Assembly: GCA_028284605.1 (NCBI GenBank)
Contig: JANQRL010000046.1
Coordinates: forward strand, 144,266-208,265
Reading direction: 5' to 3'
Source: Paracoccaceae bacterium
Lineage (GTDB): Bacteria > Pseudomonadota > Alphaproteobacteria > Rhodobacterales > Rhodobacteraceae
Length of the DNA: 64,000 bases
In this document: positions 16,021 through 25,821 of the stretch, piece by piece
Layout: each line of letters starts with the position of its first letter
Numbering within the stretch: the stretch's first letter is position 1
Position numbers and translations under genes: made by a program
The notes under the pieces: generated by a model
The model's database searches: none
What the model was told of the DNA's origin: nothing
The model's input: the letters and a program-made list of their open reading frames with translations, nothing else

Positions 16021-17877
16021 ATGCTGGTAGGTCCGGTTCAAGACTTCGTCGACGCACGTCTGGCGGAGAACGCATCGTCGCAGGCACAGGGATTGGCCCT
16101 GCCGCAGGGCGGCTTCATGGTATTCTGGCTCGGAGCGGAGGTCGGCGGCGTTGCCGAACTGAACGCCCAGACCTTTGACGAACCGGGGAATCTGATGGGT
16201 CCGGCGGTCCTCGTGGCCGCGGACGCCCTCGCCTCGGCGCCGGTCTCGTCCGATATCACCCCGGATGGCGCGGTCGTGTTCTATTCGGACAGCAGCGGCG
16301 CAATGGCGGCCGGGGTCGACCTGACGGAGACCGGTGCGGAGCTCGACCCGTTCGATCAGATCGTCGCCGGACGGGCGGTGAGGGACGACCTTATCGGCGG
16401 CAACGACAACGATTTCATCCAGAGCTTCGGCGGCGGAGATACGGTAACCGCCAACCGGGGCGACGACGTCGTTTACGGCGGCGGCGGCGGGGACACCATC
16501 TTTGCCGGGCAGGGCAACGATCTCGTCCGCGGCGACCGGGGCGATGATGTCATCTTCGGCGGCAGCGGCAACGACTATCTCTTCGGCGGCATCGGCAGCG
16601 ACGAGATCGACGGCGGCACCGGCAATGACACGATCTATGGCGACAACAATCGCGACACGATCTGGGGCAACAACGGTGCCGACGAGATTTTCGGCGGCAA
16701 TGGCATCGACATGCTCTTCGGCGGCAATGGCGCCGACGAGATGTATGGCGGCCGGGGCAGCGACATCCTCGATGGCGGCAACTCGAACGACATTCTCTTC
16801 GGCGACGAGCACGATGATGAACTCTACGGCGGCAGAGGCGGCGACACCTTGGACGGTGGGACCGGCGCGGACCTCCTGGATGGCGGCGGGAGCCGCGACA
16901 GCATCATCGGCGGCGACGGAGACGATACCCTGTTCGGCGGCGGCGGCCCGGACCGGATGGATGGCGGTGCCGGCAACGACTCGATGAACGGTGGTTCGGA
17001 CGGCGACTACATCGCCGGCGGCGACGGCGACGATTCGATGGATGGTGAAGGTGGCAACGACACCATCATCGGCGGCAACGGGTCCGACGTCGCCATGGGC
17101 GGCACCGGCGACGATGTCATCGACCTGTCGGGCAATATCGATCCGCTCTTCGGGCTCAGCGGCGCGCCGGATCGCGGCTATCCCGGTCTCTTCGGCGCCG
17201 ACGACGATCCGGAGGACGACGTGGACACCGCCTATGGCGGCGACGGCGATGACGAAATCCGGACCGGCGACGATGCCGACGAGATCTACGGCGGCGGCGG
17301 CCGCGACAGCATCGACGGCGGCTTTGACGACGATGTGATCTTTGGCGAGGCCGGCGACGACATCATCGTGGCGGGCGAAGGCTCGGATGAGGTCGATGCG
17401 GGCGCCGGAAACGACATCGTCTATGGCGGTCTGTCTCCGGACCTGCCCGACGCGCTCAATGTGCCCGATGCGACGGGCGATCTTGTCACCGACAACGGCA
17501 ACGACGTGATCCGGGGCGGTGACGGCAACGACACCCTGTTCGGGGAAGACGACGATGACATCCTCTTCGGCGATGCCGGCGACGATGTGATCGATGGCGG
17601 CGTCGACGACGACGAGATCCACGGCGGCGTCGGCAACGACCTGATCAGCGGCGGCGAGGGCGACGATCTTTTCGCCTTCGGTATCGACGACGGCACCGAC
17701 ACCGTGACCGATTTCACCAAAGGCCAGGATCAGGTGACGATCTCGGGGCTCGGGGGGTTCGACGACCTGTTCCTGAGCCAGGAGGACAGCGTCGCGGTGA
17801 TCGAGGCCGGCGACACGGTGATCCGCCTCGAAGGGGTCGAGTCCGGCGATCTCGAGGAGAGCGACTTCCTGTTCTGA
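16021..17877 (+). CDS. RTX (hemolysin-type Ca-binding repeat) secreted protein 1
   Basis: A 618-residue acidic protein. Residues 1-120 are a non-repeat head (MLVGPVQDFVDARLAENASS); from about 120 to 560 it is an almost unbroken run of GGxGxDxxx nonapeptides forming Ca-bound beta-rolls, with one looser insert near residue 380. The end (DLEESDFLF) is an acidic-hydrophobic type I secretion signal. Secretion by an ABC exporter is expected, but none is encoded nearby. Start ATG 16021 follows CTGGGGGG; a GTG at 15961 in the same frame is possible. No enzymatic domain is recognised. The C-terminus is shared with the next gene. Confidence 0.88.
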   Translation: MLVGPVQDFVDARLAENASSQAQGLALPQGGFMVFWLGAEVGGVAELNAQTFDEPGNLMGPAVLVAADALASAPVSSDITPDGAVVFYSDSSGAMAAGVDLTETGAELDPFDQIVAGRAVRDDLIGGNDNDFIQSFGGGDTVTANRGDDVVYGGGGGDTIFAGQGNDLVRGDRGDDVIFGGSGNDYLFGGIGSDEIDGGTGNDTIYGDNNRDTIWGNNGADEIFGGNGIDMLFGGNGADEMYGGRGSDILDGGNSNDILFGDEHDDELYGGRGGDTLDGGTGADLLDGGGSRDSIIGGDGDDTLFGGGGPDRMDGGAGNDSMNGGSDGDYIAGGDGDDSMDGEGGNDTIIGGNGSDVAMGGTGDDVIDLSGNIDPLFGLSGAPDRGYPGLFGADDDPEDDVDTAYGGDGDDEIRTGDDADEIYGGGGRDSIDGGFDDDVIFGEAGDDIIVAGEGSDEVDAGAGNDIVYGGLSPDLPDALNVPDATGDLVTDNGNDVIRGGDGNDTLFGEDDDDILFGDAGDDVIDGGVDDDEIHGGVGNDLISGGEGDDLFAFGIDDGTDTVTDFTKGQDQVTISGLGGFDDLFLSQEDSVAVIEAGDTVIRLEGVESGDLEESDFLF

Positions 17878-18102
17878 GATGCCCGCGTGTCTTGCGAGGC
17901 GGCGGCGCAACCCAGGGCTGATTTCTCTGACGCCCCTCGCGCGGCCCCGCGCCGCACAAGCCGTTTCCGTGGGAAAATCCCTGCCTTACAGCGATTCAGT
18001 CTTTGGTAGATCACCTCGATCTTTGCTATACCGAACCGGTGGGTACTGAGGAGGCTTGTGGCCTTCTCGGGGGATGTGATTGGTGTCCGGGGGGAAGCGG
18101 AA

Positions 18103-19797
18103 ATGACTGTTGACGAACTGATCGCCGCGCGCGCGGCGGAGGTTGCTGTTGGTGCGGCCTTCACCGTCGAATTGTCGGACGGAACACAGGTCTTCGTCTG
18201 GCAGGAGTCGTTCACCAGAGACGACGGCACGGAGTTCTACGACTGGAACCTCACCGTGCTCGATGATGACGGCAAGGTCGGCGAACTCTACGGCTTCACC
18301 GGTGGTTTCGCGACTGCGGCGGACCTCGAAAGCCCGATTCTCGTCGTCGAATATCAGGGCAGCCGTCCCGAGAGCGGCGACGTTCTGGGCTTTGCCATCG
18401 AGTATGACAGCACCGACGATCAGGGCGGTCCGGTGCGTTCCGATCTGCTGATCGACACGTCCAACAGGACGCTCTACGATGCGGAGATCACGGATATCGA
18501 TGCCTTGCCGCCAGTTCGGGATGCGCCTCCCGAGGACGGGTTGATCGCTGTCGGTCGCTCCGCGGATACAGTCATTGGCCGCGAGCGAGATGACGTCGTG
18601 TACGGCAGGGCGGGCGACGACGACATCTCTGCCGGCGCCGGGGACGACCGGGCGTTTGGCGGCGCCGGGGACGACAGGGTCGTCGGTGAGGAGGGCGATG
18701 ACGTCCTGCACGGCGGTCTCGACAACGATTTCGTCAGCGGTGATGACGGGGACGACCGCGTTTTCGGCGGGTTCGGTGATGACGAGGTCTATGGCGGCGG
18801 GGGCTTCTTCTCCCGCGACGGTGGAGACGACTATCTGCGCGGCGGGCCAGGAGACGACAGCGTCTACGGCAGGGGTGGCGACGACGAGGTGTTTGGTGGC
18901 TCGGGCGACGACTCGATCCGTGGCGGTTGGGACGAGGACGTCATTTTCGGCGGGGTTGGCAATGACCGGATCTCCGCCGACTGGGGCGACGACACCGTGC
19001 ATGGCGGGCGCGGTGACGACCGGCTGAGCGGTAAGCAGGGGGACGACTGGTTATTCGGCGGCCCCGGCGATGACGAGATGGTTGGCAATACCGGCGACGA
19101 TTTCCTGCGCGGCGGACTCGGCGACGACATGCTCCAGGGCCGCGGAGGTGACGACACCCTTGTCGGCGGGTTTGGCGACGACGATCTGTGGGGAGGGTCC
19201 AGTCAGGACACGCTCGACGGTGCTGATGGCGACGATCTGCTCTATGGCGGCTTCGGCAGCGACGAGTTGTCCGGCGGCGCGGGCGACGACCTCCTGAACG
19301 GCGAAGGATCGAGCGACGTGCTCGACGGCGGAAACGGGAATGACGAGATGTTCGGCGGGTCGGGTCAGGACGTCTTGGCCGGCGGCCGTGGCAATGATTT
19401 CCTGCGCGGCGGTCTGGATAACGACGTGCTCGACGGCGGTGACGGCGATGACGAACTGATTGGCGGCTTCGGCAATGACGTCATGGCGGGCGGCGCCGGC
19501 GACGACAGGATGGTGGGGGGAAAGGGCGCCGACCTGATCGCCGCGGGGCAAGGCAGTGACATCCTGACCGGCGGTCAGGGCGCCGACCTTTTCTCCTTCG
19601 GTACCGACGATGGCACCGACACCGTGGCCGATTTCACCAGAGGTGTGGATCAGGTGACGATCGCCGGGCTCGGAGGGTTCGACGATCTGTTCCTGAGCCA
19701 GGAGGACAGTGTCGCGGTGATCGAGGCCGGGGATACGGTGATCCGCCTCGAAGGGGTCGAGTCCGGCGATCTCGAGGAGAGCGACTTCCTGTTCTGA
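18103..19797 (+). CDS. RTX (hemolysin-type Ca-binding repeat) secreted protein 2
   Basis: A 564-residue protein in the same orientation as RTX protein 1, separated by 225 bp. Residues 1-150 (MTVDELIAARAAEVAVGAAF) are a beta-rich head unrelated by eye to the head of protein 1. Residues about 165-500 are RTX nonapeptides of the GGxGDD type. The last 43 residues are identical to those of protein 1, and over the last about 130 bp the two genes differ at only five bases, all silent. ATG 18103 has GGGGGAA upstream; the in-frame GTG 18058 is less likely. It should be exported by type I secretion; its function is unknown. Confidence 0.87.
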   Translation: MTVDELIAARAAEVAVGAAFTVELSDGTQVFVWQESFTRDDGTEFYDWNLTVLDDDGKVGELYGFTGGFATAADLESPILVVEYQGSRPESGDVLGFAIEYDSTDDQGGPVRSDLLIDTSNRTLYDAEITDIDALPPVRDAPPEDGLIAVGRSADTVIGRERDDVVYGRAGDDDISAGAGDDRAFGGAGDDRVVGEEGDDVLHGGLDNDFVSGDDGDDRVFGGFGDDEVYGGGGFFSRDGGDDYLRGGPGDDSVYGRGGDDEVFGGSGDDSIRGGWDEDVIFGGVGNDRISADWGDDTVHGGRGDDRLSGKQGDDWLFGGPGDDEMVGNTGDDFLRGGLGDDMLQGRGGDDTLVGGFGDDDLWGGSSQDTLDGADGDDLLYGGFGSDELSGGAGDDLLNGEGSSDVLDGGNGNDEMFGGSGQDVLAGGRGNDFLRGGLDNDVLDGGDGDDELIGGFGNDVMAGGAGDDRMVGGKGADLIAAGQGSDILTGGQGADLFSFGTDDGTDTVADFTRGVDQVTIAGLGGFDDLFLSQEDSVAVIEAGDTVIRLEGVESGDLEESDFLF

Positions 19798-20067
19798 GCG
19801 ACCGGGCGACGGCCGATCCGGCTCCACTCCGCCGCACAGGACAGTCCCGCAAGAGGCAGAGAGTTCGCGCGCGACTCGCGGCTGGGCGCGGTCGCAGGGG
19901 GAGAATCCTGCCGGGAACACGGGGAGTTGCGCAAAGTTTGGGCGGTAACAGGCGACAAAAGCTCATCATTGCTATTCCCACAACGCGGCTTGGTCGCTAG
20001 GGTCCGGTCCACCGAAACGATCTGCCCCGGCAAAAAGACCGGGGGCCATTTAACCGGGAGGAAACAA

Positions 20068-21153
20068 ATGGATCGTCGCTCTTTCCTGCGCACTTCTGCG
20101 CTTGGCGGGACCGCCGCCGCGGCTTCGACGCTGGCCGCGCCGGCCTATGCCCAGGGGAACCGCACCCTGACCATGGTCACGTCGGTGCCCGAAGGTTTCG
20201 CGATCTTCGACGACGCCGCGCAGCTCGCCGCGGATTACATCACCGCGATGACCGACGGTCAGATCACCATCGACAAACGGCCCGCCGGCTCGCTCGTGGG
20301 CGCTTTCGAAGTGTTCGACGCGGTCTCGGCCGGTCAGGCCGACGTCTACCATTCCGCCGACTACTACTTCCTGAACCAGCATCCGGGCTTTGCCTTCTTC
20401 ACCTCGGTGCCGTTCGGGATGACCGGGCAGGAATTGTCGAACTGGTACTACCACCGGGGCGGGTCGGAGCTCCATGACGAGCTTGCCGGCCTCTTCAACC
20501 TGAAGTCGTTCCTGTGCGGCAACACCGCGATGCAGCCCGGCGGTTGGTTCAACAAGGAAATCAACTCCGCCGACGACCTTCAGGGCCTGCGGTTCCGGAT
20601 GCCCGGTCTCGGCGGCCAGGTGCTCGGCCGTCTCGGCGCCTCGGTGCAGAACATTCCCGGTGGCGAGATCTACCAGGCGCTCGCCTCCGGTGCGATCGAA
20701 GGCGCGGAGTGGATCGGGCCCTTCGCCGACGAGCGCATGGGCTTCCAGGAGATCACCAGCACCTACTACGCGGCCGGTTTCCACGAGCCGGGCTCGGCGC
20801 TGACCCTGTCGATGAACCTCGACATCTGGAACGAGATGACGCCGGCCCAGCAGGCCATTGTCGAGGGTGCGACCCGCGCGGTCTATGCCGACAACCTGGC
20901 GATGTCGCTCGCCGAGAACGGTGCCGCCCTGGCCCGTCTGCAAGCCCAGGGCGTGCAGGTGCTGCAATTCCCCGACGATGTCTGGGATGCCTTCGGCTCG
21001 GCGGCCGAAGAGGTCAATGCCGAGAACATGGGCGATCCGCTCTACGCCAAAATAGCCGACAGCTACTTCGCGTCGATGGCCGAAAGCGCCGGCTGGTTCA
21101 GCCAGGCCGACGGTCTCTACATGGAGCAGCGCAACCGGGTCCGCGGCGTCTGA
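20068..21153 (+). CDS. TRAP transporter periplasmic substrate-binding protein (DctP/TakP type)
   Basis: A 361-residue DctP-family protein. It begins with a twin-arginine signal (MDRRSFLRTSALGGTAAAAS, cleavage near AYA-Q), unusual for binding proteins but common in this subfamily. Conserved DctP features include VFDAVSAGQADVYHSADYYF, the substrate-carboxylate Arg in LQGLRFRMPGLGGQV, and EIYQALASGAIEGAEWIGP. The subfamily resembles those for 2-oxo acids or mannitol/chloroaromatics; the ligand is not certain. AGGAGG lies before ATG 20068. It is first in the operon with the small and large permeases and should be the most abundant product. Confidence 0.92.
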   Translation: MDRRSFLRTSALGGTAAAASTLAAPAYAQGNRTLTMVTSVPEGFAIFDDAAQLAADYITAMTDGQITIDKRPAGSLVGAFEVFDAVSAGQADVYHSADYYFLNQHPGFAFFTSVPFGMTGQELSNWYYHRGGSELHDELAGLFNLKSFLCGNTAMQPGGWFNKEINSADDLQGLRFRMPGLGGQVLGRLGASVQNIPGGEIYQALASGAIEGAEWIGPFADERMGFQEITSTYYAAGFHEPGSALTLSMNLDIWNEMTPAQQAIVEGATRAVYADNLAMSLAENGAALARLQAQGVQVLQFPDDVWDAFGSAAEEVNAENMGDPLYAKIADSYFASMAESAGWFSQADGLYMEQRNRVRGV

Positions 21154-21193
21154 GGCCGCAAGCGGGGCCGACCTGGTCCCGCGATCCTGATCT

Positions 21194-21225
21194 GCCGCCC
21201 TCCGCGCGGGTATGCGGAGGGCGGC
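21194..21225 (+). promoter_or_regulatory. Intercistronic mRNA hairpin after dctP
   Basis: GCCGCCCTCCGC (21194-21205) and its exact complement GCGGAGGGCGGC (21214-21225), loop 8 nt, no T-tract. It sits 40 bp after the binding-protein stop and before the permease genes. Such stems often partly terminate or protect the upstream mRNA so the binding protein outnumbers the permease; that role is inferred. Confidence 0.75.
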
Positions 21226-21291
21226 CTCACCGCACGAACGGGGACGCGCTGGGGACCGCACTGACGGGACAAGGCGCGCGGGCAGGGGGCG

Positions 21292-22197
21292 ATGCTGGAC
21301 GCACTGGGCTGGTTCTTCCAGAATGTCGGATTGGCGTTCTACAACTTCGCCTATGCGATCACCCATCCGGGCCAATGGCTCAACTGGTCGAACCCCGAGG
21401 CGATCATGCGCACCGTCTATTACGGCGGCTCGGTCGAGCTCTTCTTTGTCTTCTTCAACACCTTCGTGATCCTGACCATCATCGGGCTCTGGCGCCGGGA
21501 GGTCATGTGGCGCTGTGTCTACGGGCTCGAAGGCTTCGCCAACACGGTCGGCCGGATTGTCGCCTGGGCCGGGCTGATCATGGTGCTGCAACAGCTCCTG
21601 ATCGTGTTTACCCAGCGCATCTTCGCGGTCGCCGAAATCTCGCTTGGCTTCGGCGCGGTGATGACCTTCGACGTGAGCTGGTGGTCCGAGGGGCTCAAGT
21701 TCTACAATGCCATGGTCGTCGCGCTTTGTGTCTCCTACACCTATGTCCAGGGCGGCCATGTCCGGGTCGACATCCTCTACGCCAATTTCTCGCACCGGAC
21801 CCGCAAGATCATCGATATCGTCGGTGCGGTGATCTTCATGGCGCCGATGGGCATCCTGATCTGGCTCTATGCCTGGTTCTTCATGTGGCGCCACCTGATC
21901 CTGCCGGCGCCCTCGGCGTCGAGTCAGCTCGACCAGCTCCTCGCCCGGGCCCAGATCATGCGCTGGAACGTCGAGACGACCGGCTTCTCGCCGAACGGGT
22001 TTTCCGCCTATTTCCTCTTCAAGGTGCTCCTGGTGATGCTGGCCGGGCTGATCCTGCTCCATGCCGTCGCGGTGATCTGGCGCGCCATCGCCGAAATCCG
22101 GGCCGGCGAGGAGAGCGAGAACCGTGGCATCGACCGCGACCGGCTCGACGACGAGGCCGAAGACCTCCAGCACGACATCCATTCCGGAGCGACCTGA
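21292..22197 (+). CDS. TRAP transporter small permease (DctQ)
   Basis: A 301-residue membrane protein, longer than typical 160-200-residue DctQ proteins. The DctQ core lies in the central portion: FDVSWWSEGLKFYNAMVVALCVSYTYVQGGHVRVDILYANF, the conserved H-V-R-V/I-D motif. Extra N-terminal helices and a long charged C-tail follow the pattern of the large-DctQ TRAP subfamily. It forms the membrane complex with DctM. Its stop is 3 bp before the dctM start. Confidence 0.9.
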   Translation: MLDALGWFFQNVGLAFYNFAYAITHPGQWLNWSNPEAIMRTVYYGGSVELFFVFFNTFVILTIIGLWRREVMWRCVYGLEGFANTVGRIVAWAGLIMVLQQLLIVFTQRIFAVAEISLGFGAVMTFDVSWWSEGLKFYNAMVVALCVSYTYVQGGHVRVDILYANFSHRTRKIIDIVGAVIFMAPMGILIWLYAWFFMWRHLILPAPSASSQLDQLLARAQIMRWNVETTGFSPNGFSAYFLFKVLLVMLAGLILLHAVAVIWRAIAEIRAGEESENRGIDRDRLDDEAEDLQHDIHSGAT

Positions 22198-22200
22198 CCC

Positions 22201-24555
22201 ATGCTTTTCGGCCTCGACGGCGTTCAGATAGGTCTGATCATCACCTTCCTGTGCCTGTTCGGCGCGATCCTGTCGGGTTTTCCGGTGGCCTTCGCCATCG
22301 GCGGGGCGGGGATCATCGCCTTCGCGATCATCGCCGGGCTCGATGCCAATGGCCTGCTGATCCATCAGGCCATCGACACCGCCTCGGACCCCTACCGCGC
22401 GCTGGTGGCCGAGGGCGTCAAGCCCGATGCGATATCGGTTTTCCGATATCCGGAGTTACCGAGGGTCGAGGTGCCGGTCTTCCCGCAGGGCTGGGAGAGC
22501 GCCATCGACCGGAACCTGTCGTTCATCGTCAACCGGATCAACGAGAAGGTTCTGGCGGGTCAGTCCATCGAGGTGCTGCTGGCGGTGCTGATGTTCGTGC
22601 TGATGGGGATCACCCTGGAGCGCTCGAAGATTGCCGAGGAACTGCTCAGCACCATGGCCCGGGTCTTCGGCCCGCTGCCCGGCGGTCTTGCCGTCTCCAT
22701 CGTGCTCGTCGGAGCGTTCCTTGCGGCCTCGACGGGCATCGTCGGCGCGACGGTGGTGACCATGGGCCTGCTGGCCCTGCCGACGATGCTGCGCAACAAC
22801 TATTCGCCTGAGCTGGCGACGGGTGTCATTGCGGCCTCCGGAACACTCGGGCAGATCATCCCGCCCTCGATCGTCATTGTGCTCCTCGGCACGCTCACCG
22901 GCGACCTCTACTCGACCGCTCAGGAGGAGCGCGCCCAACTCGCCGGCTGCACCGATGCGCTGACCTATCTCGGCGAACCGGCGGTGATCTCGGTCGGCAC
23001 GCTCTTTCAGGCGGCCCTGCTGCCGGGGATCATGCTGGCGGGCCTCTATGCGGCCTATGCCTTCGGTTTCGCGCTCTGGAACCCGTCGAAGGCGCCGCCG
23101 GTCGAACTGGGCAGTTCCCAGTCCGAGGTTATCACCCGCAACGAGGCCTGGACCTGGTTCCTGTTCGTCCCCGCCGGTCTGATCGCCGCGACCATCGTGC
23201 TCGGCCAGCTCAATGTGATCGGCAGCCAGTCGCTGGCCATCGGCAGCTATACCGAGGCGGGGGACCAGGCGAGCCTGCGTACCAATGTCTCGCCGGATTG
23301 CCGGGCCTCGATGATCGAGTTGCACGGCCAGGAGGCCTGGGATGCGGCGATCGCCGAACAGGAGGCGATCAACGAGGCCGGGGGCGCCGTCGAGGCCCAT
23401 GAATTCAGCGACGAGGAACGGGCCGAGGCGCTGGCCGCCGCTCTCGATCGCACGGCGCCGATCGGCTCCGGCCTGGCCGTGGGCCTGCTGCTGCTCGGGA
23501 TCGTCCTGGCGCTCGCGCGCGGCATCAACCCCTCGGGGAACCCGCTGCCGCTTCTGATCGGGGCCGGGGGTCTCGTGCTGGCGCTTCTCGCCGATATCGC
23601 CTTCATCACCCCGATGACGACGCCCGGGACCGGGGCGCTGATCCTCGCCCTCCCGATCCTGATCGCGCTCTGGGGCTGCAAACACGCCGCCCAAAGGCTC
23701 GGCAAGAACGACCTCCTGCGTGTCGTCTTCCCGCCGCTCGTGCTTATCGTCGCGGTGCTGGGCTCGATCCTCGCCGGGGTGACGAACCCGACCCCGGCCG
23801 CCGCCCTGGGCGCCGGCGGCGCGATCATGCTCGCCGCCTACCGCAAGCTCGCCGAGCTTGGCCGCGACCCTTGGGTGATCCTCTGGGGCGCGATGGCCAT
23901 CGTGGTGATGCTGCTCGTCGGCGTGAATTTCGACCTGCGGCTCAATCGCGAGGGCGTCCTCTTCGAGAACTACCTGGCCTATATCGTGGCCTTCGCCGCC
24001 TTCCTCTTCGCGATGTTCTCGATCCTCTATGCCTGCTGGGTCCTCTTCGCCCACCGTATCCTGACCCCGGTGGTCCGCGAGACGGCGAAGGTCACCTCGA
24101 TGGTCTTCACCATCCTGATCGGCAGCCAGATCCTGAACCTCGTGGTGATCTCCTATGGCGGCGAGCATTACATCCAGGACTTCCTGAAGAGCTTCGACAA
24201 CGAGATCGTCGTGTTCCTGATCGTGATGCTGGTGCTCTTCGTTCTCGGCTTCGTGCTCGACTTCCTGGAGATCATCTACATCGTGATCCCCATCGTCGGA
24301 CCGGTGATCTATGGCGGGTCCTTCGATCCGGCCTGGGTGACGATCATGATCGCGGTGAACCTGCAAACCTCGTTCCTGACACCGCCTTTCGGCTTCGCGC
24401 TGTTCTACTTGCGAGGCGTGGCGCCGAGGGAGGTCACGACGGGACATATCTACCGAGGCGTCGCGCCCTTCGTGCTGATCCAGGTGATCGGGCTGATCAT
24501 ATTGGGGTTCTTCCCGCAGATCGTGACCATCGTGCCGACGCTGCTCGGCGGTTAG
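22201..24555 (+). CDS. TRAP transporter large permease (DctM), extended form
   Basis: A 784-residue permease against about 430 for ordinary DctM. The familiar DctM motifs are present: GFPVAFAIGGAGII near the start, FVLMGITLERSKIAEELL, ASGTLGQIIPPSIVIVLLG and, far downstream, QTSFLTPPFGFALFYLRG. Extra material includes a hydrophilic segment at about residues 60-105 and another at about 355-420 rich in Glu/Ala, plus additional helices. This architecture is known from the mannitol/chloroaromatic-type TRAP group. Na+-driven uptake of an organic acid is expected. Confidence 0.92.
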   Translation: MLFGLDGVQIGLIITFLCLFGAILSGFPVAFAIGGAGIIAFAIIAGLDANGLLIHQAIDTASDPYRALVAEGVKPDAISVFRYPELPRVEVPVFPQGWESAIDRNLSFIVNRINEKVLAGQSIEVLLAVLMFVLMGITLERSKIAEELLSTMARVFGPLPGGLAVSIVLVGAFLAASTGIVGATVVTMGLLALPTMLRNNYSPELATGVIAASGTLGQIIPPSIVIVLLGTLTGDLYSTAQEERAQLAGCTDALTYLGEPAVISVGTLFQAALLPGIMLAGLYAAYAFGFALWNPSKAPPVELGSSQSEVITRNEAWTWFLFVPAGLIAATIVLGQLNVIGSQSLAIGSYTEAGDQASLRTNVSPDCRASMIELHGQEAWDAAIAEQEAINEAGGAVEAHEFSDEERAEALAAALDRTAPIGSGLAVGLLLLGIVLALARGINPSGNPLPLLIGAGGLVLALLADIAFITPMTTPGTGALILALPILIALWGCKHAAQRLGKNDLLRVVFPPLVLIVAVLGSILAGVTNPTPAAALGAGGAIMLAAYRKLAELGRDPWVILWGAMAIVVMLLVGVNFDLRLNREGVLFENYLAYIVAFAAFLFAMFSILYACWVLFAHRILTPVVRETAKVTSMVFTILIGSQILNLVVISYGGEHYIQDFLKSFDNEIVVFLIVMLVLFVLGFVLDFLEIIYIVIPIVGPVIYGGSFDPAWVTIMIAVNLQTSFLTPPFGFALFYLRGVAPREVTTGHIYRGVAPFVLIQVIGLIILGFFPQIVTIVPTLLGG

Positions 24556-24565
24556 CGGGGCGATC

Positions 24566-25702
24566 TCAGCCCTCCCGCGCCGCGCGGATCGTCTCCATTC
24601 CGCTGAGCCAGGCGTCCCATGCGGGGCCGCAGGAGAGATCCTGCCAGCGGCAGAGCCCGCTTGTGGCCAGCCATTCCTCGAGCCGTGCGCGGAGCCGGTC
24701 GAAGCCTTCATCGCCCAGAGGCTTGGCATAGAGCGCGCTGAGTTCGGGTGACCAGTCGAGGAGCTGGAACCAGGTCGCGCCGATCAGTTGCGGGTCCTCG
24801 GCGATCCGGGCGATATGCCAGTCGACATAGGCGGCCTGCGTTTCGAGCGCGCCGCCGATCCCGGTCTCGTCCGGGCCGTAGCCCACCGGACAGCCGAGTT
24901 CCTGCATGAAGATCGGCAGGTCGGCCGCCGCCTCTTTCCAGGTGTCGAGAGAGACGTGCCATTGCTCTGGCCCGACCACCTCGAGCGCTGGTGAAAGGCA
25001 GTAAGTGTTGTAGGTCACGATGTCGGAATAGGTATTCAGTTCAAAGATCTCCGAGGCGTTGTTGAACGCCGCGCCGCCGCTATAGGTGACGGTGACGGCG
25101 AGATCGGGGTCGCGGGACTTGGCGCCCGCCATGGCGTGTTTGAGAAACGAGAGCGTCTCGGTACGGCCGACATCGCCGTCGTTCAGGGGGGCATCGAATT
25201 CGTTGGCGACCGACAGGCCCCAGACCCCGGCCTCGGTGAGGACCGGCACGAACCGGTCGAGGAAGGCGTCGAGCCGGGCCAGCACCTCCGCGTCGTCGAG
25301 CGCGGTGCCCGGCTTCATCAGCCGGTCCGGGCCGAGCAGGTCGCCGGGGATCGTCAGGGCGTCGCTGTCCAGCGTCGAGAGGGTCACGAAGACATGGCGC
25401 CCGCCGGTTGCGGCCTCGGCGAGGGCGGCGCGCAGCTCCCGGTCCTCGAACCGGCCGGGGCGGGGTTCGAGGTCGGCCCAGTCGACCTGCACCCGGCCGA
25501 GGCTCATGCCCGCTGCGAGGGCCTCTTCGGTCAGCGCGGCGACCTGCGGCGCGCGCGGCCCGAGCGGATCGAAACCGGTGATGTAGCCCATATGGGGGCC
25601 GTCCGGCAGGCGCGGGGTCGGGTCCTGCGCCAGCGCAGGCAAACCGGCGAGGGCGAGCGCGGCGGCGAGGGCGGCAGGTCGGAACGACATGCGATTTGCC
25701 AT
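24566..25702 (-). CDS. Secreted glycoside hydrolase-like protein (clan GH-A type TIM barrel)
   Basis: A 378-residue protein with a signal peptide (residues 1-25, ...LALAGLPALAQ). Its core resembles GH5/GH53-like TIM barrels: the strand-4 motif SVANEFD offers E168 as acid/base and the strand-7 motif FMQELGCPVG offers E268 as nucleophile, with TYNTYC and GATWFQLLDW as flanking strands. The substrate, probably a polysaccharide, cannot be read. GGAGG precedes ATG 25702. It is divergent from a padR gene, which may control it through the palindrome at 25722-25746. Confidence 0.72.
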   Translation of the reverse strand: MANRMSFRPAALAAALALAGLPALAQDPTPRLPDGPHMGYITGFDPLGPRAPQVAALTEEALAAGMSLGRVQVDWADLEPRPGRFEDRELRAALAEAATGGRHVFVTLSTLDSDALTIPGDLLGPDRLMKPGTALDDAEVLARLDAFLDRFVPVLTEAGVWGLSVANEFDAPLNDGDVGRTETLSFLKHAMAGAKSRDPDLAVTVTYSGGAAFNNASEIFELNTYSDIVTYNTYCLSPALEVVGPEQWHVSLDTWKEAAADLPIFMQELGCPVGYGPDETGIGGALETQAAYVDWHIARIAEDPQLIGATWFQLLDWSPELSALYAKPLGDEGFDRLRARLEEWLATSGLCRWQDLSCGPAWDAWLSGMETIRAAREG

Positions 25703-25721
25703 TGGAGTCCTCCGAAAGGGC

Positions 25722-25746
25722 AGCTACTCTTTTTTGTAGAGTAGCT
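25722..25746. promoter_or_regulatory. Inverted repeat in the glycosidase-padR divergent promoter
   Basis: AGCTACTC (25722-25729) and GAGTAGCT (25739-25746), exact 8-bp arms around a T-rich 9-bp spacer, in the 119-bp gap between the divergent genes. AT-rich sequence follows (GCAATACAGGGTAGAT). It is a plausible PadR operator; the binder is inferred from adjacency. Confidence 0.6.
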
Positions 25747-25821
25747 AAGAGCTAGGCGATTGCAGACTACTTTGCAATACAGGGTAGATAGACTCTCCCA
25801 TATGCCGGTGCGGGGCGCCCC

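Noticed and set aside
16384..17690. CRISPR-like or tandem-repeat array
   Set aside because: The periodic GGCGGC/GACGA sequence encodes RTX nonapeptides in frame; no spacers or exact repeats.
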